Shown here piece after piece: positions 46,845 to 57,500 of a stretch of DNA of 64,000 bases (its first letter is position 1; every line of letters starts with the position of its first letter). Origin of the DNA: Thereva unica (lineage: Eukaryota; Arthropoda; Insecta; Diptera; Therevidae); assembly GCA_949987705.1 (NCBI GenBank), contig OX465281.1:2830001-2894000 (forward strand). Reading direction: 5' to 3'. A program made the translations under genes and the position numbers. The notes beneath the pieces were generated by a model that was not told where the DNA came from, did not search any database, and saw nothing but the letters and a program-made list of their open reading frames with translations.

Positions 46845-47935
46845 ATGTATACTAGTCAAAACAAAATAAGGGCCGCTTGTGTTTTTGCCGTTTGGACCGA
46901 TTTAATAATTTTAAAGCGATCCCAGGTGGCTAATTCTTTTTTTGTGGTGTTTCCTAAAGTGTTAACAAACAGATTAAAGCGAGTTTAATTTTTGAAGTCG
47001 ATACATTTATCGATTAGCCTTTTTCAAAACGAATTTTTGAGTCATCAAGCTGTGAATTTCTTCGCGAACCGGTAAACTTTGGTAAGTTAGAGCGTGAATA
47101 AACATTATGGATTTATGGATGTGCAAACCACATAACATTAGTTCAGTAGAGTCATTCGCAGCGTTCCGTAGCTCTGCCTCTGGGTATTTAAGGGCGAACA
47201 ATCCAAGATCCTTGGAATCGCTTCTAAGAGCCTGGGAGTGTCACTAGAATACCAGGATCAGGCAGGATTCGAGCAACCACATCACAAGTAGATCGCTACA
47301 TAGGCCTAACTGCGCGCAGAGAACGATTCGTCACCGCTCGCTATATACAAAACTGCTCGGGCCAGGTGACAAGTACCCGCTTTAGCGACCAAACCATTAG
47401 AAATCGGTTGCATGAAGAGCATCAGTTCTCTAGGAGATGTAAAGTCCAAATTGCATTGACATGCGCGCATCGTGAAAAACGATTTTCTTTCGCAAGGCAG
47501 CACCAGGACTGGCTCACGAGTGATCGGAACACAGTATTGTTCACAGATGAGTCGAAATTTAAATTTTGTAGTGATGATCGTCGCATTAGAGTTTGGAGAC
47601 GCGAAGGTGATTGATTTTCGGATGCATGTATCCATAAAAGTCACAGATTTGGGCGTCCCAATGTAAAGATGTGGGGAGGGAGCTCACTATCTGGTAGAAC
47701 CGAGCTCGCAATTCTCAATGAAGGTACGGTAACACCTCAACGCTGCATTGAACAGGTCATAAAATCCCATGTGGTGCCTTTTTCACAAAAAAATGTTGCG
47801 GGATTCAAATTAATGCAAGACAAAGCCCGCACTCACAGCCAGAGCCACCAGGGAATCTCTAGACGAAGCTGGTATACAGGTGTTGCAGTGGCCCGCCAAC
47901 AGTCCGAGGTGCCAAACGGAACCCGGTAAAGATAG
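46845..47935 (+). mobile_element. Tc1-type transposase relic
   Basis: A possible end with GTCAAAACAAAATAAGGGCC lies at 46855-46874. From about 47220 the plus strand reads RYIGLTARRERFVTARYIQN, then RFSFARQHQDWLTSDRNTVL followed by FTDESKFKF, the first catalytic Asp block. VKMWGGSSLSGRTELAILNE and VVPFSQKNVAGFKLMQDKAR follow, the second Asp block (DNARxH pattern degraded). SLDEAGIQVLQWPANSPEVP then stands where DD34E elements have QWPANSPDLNPIEH. Frameshifts separate the blocks, and the sequence breaks off at the junction with LINE DNA. Confidence 0.9.
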
Positions 47936-48130
47936 TGCTGCGGAAAGTACCCGCAGGAAAACGGAGACCAGGTCATCATAAGAAAATATATATAGACGAC
48001 GTCGACGTCGAATAAAGAATTGGAAAAGACGGGCCAAAGTTAGACAATCACGGAGGCGAACGCAGGAGGAAGCCAAGGCCAACAATAGGCTGTGGAGCTC
48101 CTAATGATGACGAAGCTAGTGGAGCGGTGC
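47936..48130 (+). mobile_element. RTE-like LINE C-terminal fragment abutting the Tc1 relic
   Basis: The reading includes GKRRPGHHK, YIDDVDVE and KNWKRRAKVRQSRRRTQEEA in shifting frames. This fits the family pattern R-P...R-W-x-D-D-V......NWKRRAKDR..W....EEAK near the end of RTE-like proteins. It begins exactly where Tc1 similarity ends, so one element truncated the other. Confidence 0.7.
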
Positions 48131-48955
48131 TAAGCTAACTCAGATAGGCACCATAAAAGGCATAATGTGACTCTTGTCTGGGTCTCTTGTTCTCGGTTAC
48201 TTAGAAATATAGATGGAAACAAGAAAGCCGACAAACCAGACAAACAGGAAGGCCTCTCCAGGGCTCGAAGCTTGAGATAATTAGCAGACCAATGAGCGGG
48301 ATCAAAAACACTGCTAGTCAACCTAAGTTAGAGCGCTTTGACGACCTGAATTATCTCTAGGATGACTTGGACCCCCTACAACAAAGAAAGAACACTGGGT
48401 CTCCTAAATAGACTCTGAAAAAACCCTTGTCGAAAGTGGGTTTGAACAATGTTAACTCGTTCTAGCAATACTCTTCTTCTTTCTTTGATCTGTTAGCTGA
48501 TTGACCGAGCGGGACGTCCCCGCAACGGATACCCTGCTGTCGGTGTCGCTGTAAAAAATGCGGTTAGTTGCCTAGTTTCTTCGGTTTCCCGATTCTGGTC
48601 AATTCGGCAGGTCGACTACCCTCCTCCTTTCACACCTTTGACTTGGGACCAGATGACGGCGGAGTTTCTAGCAGTACAATATTAAATAAACTAGAATATT
48701 ATTATAGATTGTGAAAATTAAAACCGATGCGCCAACAGTAAACGATCTTAACAAGATTCGTATCAAAACAACGTCTGCGACCACGAGAAAAATTCTCACA
48801 TAATTAAATATGCATGGTAATACTAATTTTCGCTCATATGTATATAAATAAATATGGTAATACTAATTTTCGCTTAGCTCGTCCTTTCGCGCGATTTGAC
48901 AAATTAATAATTCCACGGCGTCCACCAAAATTGATCTAAACTGTTTTTAAACTCT
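48131..48955. repeat. Repeat-derived DNA with copy of the 1735-1885 repeat
   Basis: The stretch 48575-48655, with CTTCGGTTTCCCGATTCTGG and TCAATTCGGCAGGTCGAC, is the inverted partner of 1745-1860. The words AATATGGTAATACTAATTTTCGCT recur at 48811 and 48851 as a short local duplication. No gene. Confidence 0.45.
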
Positions 48956-48959
48956 CCCC

Positions 48960-50600
48960 AGACTGGCTGCAAAAGTGTAAACACATTTTCCCTGGAACCT
49001 AGCTAGGCGTCGTATAATCGGCGCGGTGTTTTTTAATTCCATCATGTGTGGGGGTGGAAGATTTGTGAACTGCCAGAGCTGGCGAACAGCGCCAAGCGCG
49101 TTTTGACGTCGCTGATTACGACACACACAGAATCAGCTCTGCCTCATCAAAATCAATTTTACATGCGTCCACAAATGAGGAAACCCAGACCAGGTCCCAT
49201 GTATTGGGGGAGGTAGGCTGATAAATGACGGCGATGCACAGTGTGCCTCGGATGATGAGGGACAGCCCGACGACCGACAGCCGACCCAAGCAGCAGGCGG
49301 CAGGCAGGCAAGCGAACGTACATATCTCGATTTCGAGGTCGACGGGTGCGAATAGTGCTGCGAGATGGGCCTTGTGGTGGTGGTGAGGTGACCTGCCTGG
49401 TTGGGTCGCTTTTGTGGGTAGCATTCAGTCCCAAGGAATATTTCAGCGTGTGAAGAAGTGTTTGACCCGCGCGGATTACGCCTCCGAAATTAACCAGTGC
49501 GCGCTGTGTGCAGAATTTGTGTATAAACAGTCGTTATCTCTAGTTCGTTATTAGTTTACATCTCGGATTACTCCAGAAAAACAGTGTAAGTGCGAAAAAA
49601 AGTAAATTCGAAGATAAAATACACTGGGGCCACCCACCCACCACCCACCGTCTTGTTTGATAACGACGGGCAACTCTCCGGAGCCCCCAGCAGCAGCAGA
49701 TATAAATCGAGACGAGGATTTTTATTGATTTGCTGCTCTATCATTAGTGGCGACATGTTGCTCCATTTCCTTTGTTTTTTTCTGCCTGTAACCGTTTCCT
49801 TGCAGGTTGAGCGTATCCTTTTCCGCCCGTTCTCTTCTGCCCCTCTCACACACATTTATTTATACTAGACGCTCTCGAAACAGGAACCCTCATCGCGCGC
49901 AGCACCACACCACACAGCGCCCGCTCGTGTTGGTGTGTTGAATTTCATACCTCCACTGCGAGCGCATCCAAAATTCCATGACTGTGTGCCGCGAGAATCT
50001 ACGCGAAAGTAGCAAATTTTTCAGTACTTTTACATCAATTAAAAGCCGCTTAATTTCAACCCTTTTCATTTGATTGTAATCTAACTGTGATTGACGTGTA
50101 AACAAAAGTGCGAATGTGACTTGCGCCGGGCAGTCGTAACTGTGCTCGTCACGTGTGCCATTCTGGGGAAACGTTATCAAATCCTCGCGCGAAAGTAGCA
50201 GGAAAAAGCACCGAATTCTAGCTGATTGCAGTGTTTTAGCACCTTTCGGTATTTTCTCGTTTGACACAACACTGACGCTACTTGTGTTGGGATTGCAAAT
50301 GAACGACGACGGCGGATCTGTGCTCGCAGTTTTTACTTCATGCGCCCTTGCCCCAGCCCGTGATGTGTGGACCTAGTTGCAATATCGTGCCAGTGGCTTC
50401 CAAAATATTTTTTTTTGTAAAAGCCAATTAATTAAGAAAAATACTACTCGGCTCAGCACGTGCTTTTTCGGTTCTAATTCTTTTTCAAGCATATTCTTAC
50501 TTACTAAGACCGTCCGAATTATTTACAAATAAATTTTTGTGGGGTTCCTATTTACAATTTATGGTTTAGGTTTTTTAGGTAGAATAAATCCCGAATAAGA
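48960..50600. other. Clean noncoding island, candidate chn upstream region
   Basis: Free of recognisable transposon words, with GC-rich patches, poly-purine tracts and CACA runs, in contrast to the LINE debris on both sides. TCAGT-like initiator words and a CAG|GTAAG-like junction (near 49582-49590, CAGTGTAAGTGC) leave open a noncoding first exon of chn, whose coding part has an acceptor at 54473. This is inference only; frames 49116-49424 and 49890-50267 are not supported. Confidence 0.3.
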
Positions 50601-50949
50601 TCTAAATCAGAAAATGGTACCGCTATTTGTATCTCCTATTTTTAAAATTATTTCTCCCAAGAAATCAGTCAGAGAATTTCGGAATTTCATAATTATTATT
50701 TTCAAATATTTCACTAGGAGGGGGATAATTTCCATTATTTCCAGGTATCGATCGACTATCTTCGCGAATAATACATATCAGCAATTGCGTTTAAAATTTG
50801 ACAGTTCCCGTACTTTGTGTATTCTGTCACTGCAATTTGCTTATTAAGAAGATGGGATGAAGTACAGGAACATGTTTCTGAAGTTTTAACACGGAAATGA
50901 CAACTTTAACGTTTCCATGTCTCAAATAATTAAGCTGCAGCAATTCGTA

Positions 50950-51150
50950 GCTACAGTAAGTTTCTCCGCAAGGATCCCGCCGGGTAGGAAGATCTAGAAC
51001 AACGTGGAGGAGAACCCTACTAGCACAAGCCCAACAACTGGGAGATCCTGGTCGGAGCTGAGAGCTGTCGCGCAAAACAGAGTCCGCTGGAGTGCATCTG
51101 TTTCCGCCCTATGTCCCATTAGGGATTAAAGGAGCTCAAAGAAGAAGAAG
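50950..51150 (+). mobile_element. LINE 3' end with GAA tail
   Basis: The frame reads SELRAVAQNRVRWSASVSAL then CPIRD and a stop, the C-terminus of RTE-like proteins (AQDRxxWR..V.ALCP). It is followed by GGGATTAAAGGAGCTCAAAG and a GAAGAAGAAG tail at 51137-51150, a typical LINE 3' end. Confidence 0.8.
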
Positions 51151-51169
51151 ATCCCTCCCTTCAATATCG

Positions 51170-51510
51170 CCAAAACCCAACTCGAGCCTTGGCCTCCGCT
51201 ATGGAATATTTCCAAGTTTGACGTTCCCTTGCTCCCAGTTCGGGATGTTCAGCTTTGCTTTTCAGTGATGCGGCAGTGATGAGTTTTTGAATTTACCGTG
51301 TGCTGCTATTGACGCAGTTCTCCGGGCTGACACTTTCCTTATCATCCATTGTAGAGCAAGGTTGAAAAGCATCGGTGCCCATCCATCCCCTTGTCTAAAA
51401 CCTTGTCGTTCTTTGAACTCCTCTTTTGCTGTACTTTTTCCAGTATGTAAGTTATTCGTTGCCCATGCTACCTTTGAGAGAACTTATATGCTCGACTTTT
51501 GAGGACATTC
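51170..51510 (-). mobile_element. LINE reverse transcriptase motif B fragment
   Basis: The minus strand reads GFRQGDGWAPMLFNLALQWM near 51410-51345, matching RT motif B of RTE-like LINEs (G.RQGD...P.LFNLALE). It lies tail-to-tail against the plus-strand LINE end at 50950-51150. Confidence 0.75.
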
Positions 51511-52925
51511 ATCACGTTACAGAACGAACATGAATTATAGATTTAACGTTATCTTTCCCGTCATTTTTCAACCCACGACTCTCTCAAGTTCACGTTATTA
51601 CCTTCCTGCAAACATTTGCTGTAGTTGAATCGAAGCGGACTTTTCATACTTTTCTTAGACCGACAACATCAAGTAATGATCTGCCAAGGCGAGTAATAAA
51701 AATTTGGGGGTTGGTGTCAAAAAAAATGCAAATGTTAAAATCTAATTTAATATTTCCAATTCTTCACTATTTCCAATATAAACAAAATACAACAAATAAA
51801 TTATTCGAAGCACAAACTAAAAAAAAACACAAAACTATTTTATTTTATAATTCCCCCAAAAAAATAAATTTTGTAACGCCACTGGATATTTTTGTCGTCT
51901 TTAACGGTAGGTGGTTATCGAGTTATTCTAAGAAACCAAAGAGGGTGAGATGGTGGATTTCCCCTAATGGTCTTTTTTTCACCCGAAATAGAAACAGACC
52001 TTCGCCTTCTTGACTCCCACAAGACGAAATTTTCTACCTGGCTGAGTGTGTTTCGGCACCAAACAGGTTTTTTTATAAGGGGTTGAGGGCAATATTATTC
52101 CACCCGAACTGGTTTTTAAGACGAAATTTTCGGAGGGAATCACAAGTGTCGAGACTCCGGATGTTCGCAGCCTTCTTAAACCGGGCTAAAAATCCACGGA
52201 GTTATCCCTGACTCATCGCCATGCCAATTGTGTGAAAAACGAACAAGAATCACCAGCAGGCGACTAGAACTCGCACTGCTGGGCCCACCACAACAAATTG
52301 CTCACATTTGGACCGACGAACGAACGAAAGTGGGTGGATAAGCAACTCCAGGGGTTTTAAATAGTTTCTTCATAGTATGGTGGGCTCGAGAGATATCGTA
52401 ATGGGGCCCAAACCGCGATACGCCGGACCGACCTGACAGCTTCGTCGAGAGCGGGATGATTATTTTTGTGGGTGCTTTTTTGATACTCCGGGGTCTGGTC
52501 TGACTTTCTTCTGCCAGAGCTGTGCGACGTAGTAAAGAATCGCGTCAATGCGTGTGGTGGAGGAGTGTACTCGGTTTTGACCTGTTGCTTCGAGACGATT
52601 TGCATAGAGATACCCCACTGCTTCGTTGTCTGACCGGGCGGCGGCTCTTTAATGCTTTTTACCTTGGCTTATCTCTTGGAGAGTTTTATGAATGCATTTA
52701 TTTATAGTCTAGGTTAATTGAAGGGACCGCTTTGGCAATTGCTAATTATCCTGGGTTAAGGTGAGAGTAAACAGACACTCTTCTCCAAACCGGCTCCCAC
52801 CGCTAATTTTCTAGATGTACACTAGCGTCTAAAATTGTTTGTTTGAAGAGAAATTAAAACACAAATTGAGCAGTTTGAATGTTTTAAAATCTTTAAAATT
52901 GCTTCTTATTTTATTTAAATGTACA
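51511..52925. other. Anonymous noncoding DNA
   Basis: The AT-rich 100-codon plus frame at 51711-52013 and the 82-codon minus frame near 52357-52605 show no domains. No repeat end or splice-supported exon was found. Confidence 0.3.
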
Positions 52926-52929
52926 CATG

Positions 52930-54150
52930 TAGACTATTAATATTGAGCCGGATGTCCATTTTGGCAGCGTGGTCTCCTTTCCCCAATAATGATTGCTGTA
53001 ATTGTGGCAATATCCCTTCCGGGTCTTTTTAGGAGATCCATTATTGTTTCTATGATGTGAGCGAGCCAAGTTGTCTTATAAATAATAGAGGCCTCCAGGG
53101 CGCTCCACCTTTGGCTGGCTAGCGGCAGGTGGTAGTCGAAAAGAATGTTGTTGTTCCCGCCCACTGGACTGCCAACCATCTCCATCTCTGAACCTCTTTC
53201 GCATTTATGTTGCTATGTGCGTGAACCCAGACGATCCCTGTATCTAGAGCTCTTATAGAGGCTTTGGTATCTATGAAAATTCCAATGCTGCATCCTTGTG
53301 TAGATTCGAGGTTCATTCTCTGTCAGGCCTTCAGGGGCCCCAGTACCTTATTGGTCTCTAGATAGTCTCCTGTGGTTAATATCCGTATATCGAACTTTTG
53401 TCACTAAAATATAAAGTGGTGAAAACCGCCATAGTAGAAATCGAGGCAACTACTGGCCATTGACTCCTATGCGCAGCGATCCAAATGATCATAGCGCTTT
53501 AACACCGACATATTTCCTGATAGGGAGGGGAACCTTTTAGGGCTCAAGTAGATTCTCAAGAAAAACCACTGAAGACCGGCTTGCTAACAAGGTGGAAGTT
53601 AGTGTCCAGCCTTAAACAAGAGTTCTGAACGGGATAGTCCAGAGATTAGATGCGTGAGTGTGGCAGATGTACGCACAGCTTCCGGAACTCTAAGAAAACG
53701 CAAACCAACTCGTAAGGTTGTCCCACTACCATGCTACGAATAAACAACCAAAGATGACAAACAAGCGAAAATACAATCTCAGACAGGTATCCAGAAGTGC
53801 CGAGAACCAACATCTCGACCTTCTCAATAGTACAGACTGATTTGCCACCCTCACCAAGTGATGCGCCAGAAGAACTTAGCGTTTATTCTAGTAGCGATAC
53901 ACGCATAGCAATCAGACTATCAACAGCCAAGTTCCGAAGATCCTTGACTGAAATATTATAAGGGTAAAAAGGCAAAAGAGTCTGTCTCTAAGCAGATCCT
54001 GTTCAGCGTTAGACAAACCAGCGAGCGGTACGTGAGAGTTGGAAGAAGCACGGCTGTGTACATCTGCAAGACCATGTTCGCCTTGCGACCCCATCTTTTG
54101 CCAAAGGTCTTTTTACATACATGACCTTGAGAAGACCTTTGTAATCTAAT
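52930..54150 (-). mobile_element. LINE relics: RNase H and post-RT pieces
   Basis: The minus strand near 53320-53200 reads GIFIDTKASIRALDTG and IVWVHAHSNINAKE, a degraded RNase H (SDS.AA..AL; WVPGHSNI.GNE). Near 54130-53990 broken frames carry FGKRWGRKANMVLQMYTAVL then LPTLTYRS, matching the GLKP..V.W.YTAVVRP.LTYG segment of RNase H-bearing LINEs. Fragments of one or two dead copies just upstream of chn. Confidence 0.7.
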
Positions 54151-54473
54151 GATGGCAAAGCAATGTTGGGCAAATTGAAGGTTGATAGAGATGCTAGTAA
54201 GTTGGCATTGGATTTTCTGTCTGTTATCGTCTATCCGTTGTGGTTAAAGGAAGAATTAGTGGATGTAGTAACATTCAGAGAGTTGGCAGTGTTGACGTTT
54301 TTGTTTCGGAAACACAAGTCCCAGTCAGCGAAATAGAAAAACGAGTAAGCCACAAAGATAACTGATTGATAACCCTAGTATGCAAATCAGCAACATTCCC
54401 TTAGTATACTTAAGCATCCAATAAAAAGAAATACTGTTTTTATTATATTCATACAATATATTTTAATAAACAG

Positions 54474-54505
54474 GAATTTGTGAGTCAACAACTTCCTTTT
54501 AAAAG
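54474..54505 (+). other. Candidate 5' untranslated part of chn
   Basis: An acceptor (TTTTAATAAACAG, AG at 54472-54473) lies 33 bases before the chn ATG, so a noncoding exon probably exists upstream. The start context TTTTAAAAGATGG has purine at -3 and G at +4. Confidence 0.5.
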
Positions 54506-57500
54506 ATGGCAACATTAATTCCAGTTACCCAGCCTACAAATGTTGAGGCTGCGTACGAAGACATGTTTAAGGAAATAACTCGAAAGCTATATGGTGAAGA
54601 AACTGGAAATGGACTTCATACATTAGGTACACCTGTAGCACATGTTGCAACATCAGGGCCAACCGCTCCTGAAGGGGAACGATCTTTTACTACATTGGTG
54701 AATATTCAAAAATTAACACAACTAATTAAATAATTTTATCAGTTTTAATTTACAGATGTCTGATAGATCTCTAGCACCTACCATCGAATATGAGCATAAT
54801 GGAGCGACTGAAACATCAACAGCAAACAATTTCAAATCGGAAGATCATCTTACAACAGCATTTGGACTAGCGGCATTAATGCAAAATGGATTTCCTCCGA
54901 CCGGCTCCATACTTAATCCGCAATCGTTGCCAAAAGTTAGCGCAAATATAACATCAACTGTCAGTTCGAGTGGAACAACAACAGTTAACAATAGTTCAGC
55001 ACAAAATAATACAAACAGTGTGAACAGCACTGAACAAAGATGGAGTGGTGCAAATGAAGAGATAATGCCATGGGCTTCCGGAGGGAAATTGGCATCATTT
55101 AACGGTACCCAAAAACCTAGTAAAACTTCCAAAAATCGCGACCAATCTAATGAATTGTTTCAAAACTCAACTGGGAACAACGCTTCATCTGGCCAAAGTG
55201 GCTCTAGTTCTAGTCGGAAAAACAAAAACAACACCGCTAATACTCATAATTCGTCAAATAACAATAATCAGCTTCAGATGCAGAAGCGATACAGCTGTTC
55301 TCATTGCCCATATTCGACAGATCGCCGAGATTTGTATACTCGCCATGAAAATATTCACAAGGATGAAAAGCCATTTCAGTGTTATGCATGCCTAAAGCAG
55401 TTCAACAGAGCCGATCATGTGAAGAAGCATTTCTTGCGGATGCACAGAGAGCTTGCTTATGATATTAACAAGACCCGAAGATCCGTGAATGCAGATCAGA
55501 AACCGAATATATTTGTGCAGAACTCGAATAATAATCAGCAGCAGTCAACACAGCAGCAAATATCTGACAACTATTTAAATAATCAAAGATCAACAGCTCA
55601 GGACACCAGCCTCAGTATTGCTCAAACCATTGAGAGTGTTGCAACAGCTCAAATTTCTGCACATTCAATTCAAATGAAACAAGAGAAGCCAGATGACAAA
55701 TCGGCAGTTAAAATAAAGCGCGAAAAGAGATTTAGCTGCTGCTATTGCCCGTGGTCCGGTGCAGATAAATGGGGACTAAAGCGGCACTTGAACACGCATA
55801 CAAAACCGTTTGTATGCATGCTATGCGATTACAAGGCAGCTAGATCGGAACGCCTGGCAACTCATGTATTAAAGGTTCACAATAAGAAAGCGTGCAATAA
55901 GTGCTCTTTCTTAGCCGACAACCAAGAGGAGTATCAGGCACACATGAACGAAATTCAGTAAGTATTACCCTTGCATTCGTATTAACCAATATTCTTATAT
56001 TATTGATACTAACAAGCTTCCACTATTGACGCAGTCCCCACGAACAGCGGCCTTCTAGGAGCAACAACAACACCAACGTTTTAAGAACAATTGGAAACAC
56101 CTTAGTTACAAACAATCAAATTAACAATTTTCAAAACCCCAGTACATCATTCGGGTAACTAAGATAAATCGGCCCCTTTTACTCCCAAACGTTTAAAATT
56201 GTGATTTCTTTGGTTTCATTCCGTTTAGAACCATCCAGTCGTCAAACAGTGGCGTAGCTATTTATACAACTAACGAACTAACAACTAACTCGAGCAGTAA
56301 CAATAATAACGGCATACAAGAAATTGTTGTTAATCCTCCTTCAATGGTTGGCTGGCGTTTAAGCACCAGTGGCTCATTGATTCCGCCCCATTTGCATACC
56401 TCGGCCGGAGGCAATGATCAGCCCTCTGGCAATTCGGGCAGTGCAAACCAGAAAAGGGGGGCGGAAAGGCTTTTTCAGTATTTAGAAGCTGATGGAAGCG
56501 ATCCTGAGGACTACACGCGGTACTTTAAATTTTGTTCATTATATCCTTGGTTTCGCCTTTTTTGTTTTGCATTTCCCCAGTGTTGTAATATTTCTTTTCA
56601 TTTTGTTTATTGCCTTTTTTGTTTGGTATTTTTGTTTGTTGCTAGTTTGCTAAGGGGAGCAATCAATCTCCTAAAATGTATAGCACTGACCTTCTACAGA
56701 AGGCAACACAATTACTTGAATAATTTCCAACTAAAATAGTTCCTATGTATGCAGCTTAGTGCAAAAAGATGATTGAAAAAAAACCGCAAGGCATTTGAAT
56801 TCCGAACAGCACAACCGCGTACAGTCGTAAACGTTAAAGATTGACCAGAACAAGCCAAAGCAAATATCACTTCTCGGCCCTATTTGGATTTTAGTTTATA
56901 CCACTCATATTCTGTTTTATTGACACGCACCGCCAATGAAGCTTCAGTAAATCAAGTTGAGAAACTCCTGTAAATCCACCATCAGCATAGTCAAATCATC
57001 ATTCGATGATAGATTAAGAGGTAAATCATTAAATCCCCTGCTGGCAAGGAAATGTTCTGGTCTTTGGTAACCTCCATCAGAAAAAGTTTCACTTCATCCA
57101 CAAACCCTTCTCCATTTACGAGAGGATGTGCTTACAGAAAGCAAATCCAAGGCCAACCTACTTGCATCTTTGTTAGTCTCAAATTCTTCCTTACCTGATA
57201 CTGACATGCTATCCCTTTCCTCGAGTGTTTCTTTCACTTAAGGGACACAGTTTTCTTCAGGACTCGTGAACTGCATAGACGTGTCAAAAAGCTTGGCTCT
57301 AATAAATCCATTGGCCTTGATAATATCGCCCCTTCTTCTTTGGCTCTACAACCGGGATCTGATCCTGGCCGCTTACAAGTTTGGCATCCCTAAACTCTGG
57401 GCCTCCTGGTCTACGCCATCTTTCCAGCGGAGGTTGGATCTCCCTCGCTGTTATCGACCCATAGATCTTGCCGTAGATCCCACCTAAGGTTCTTAAAAAA

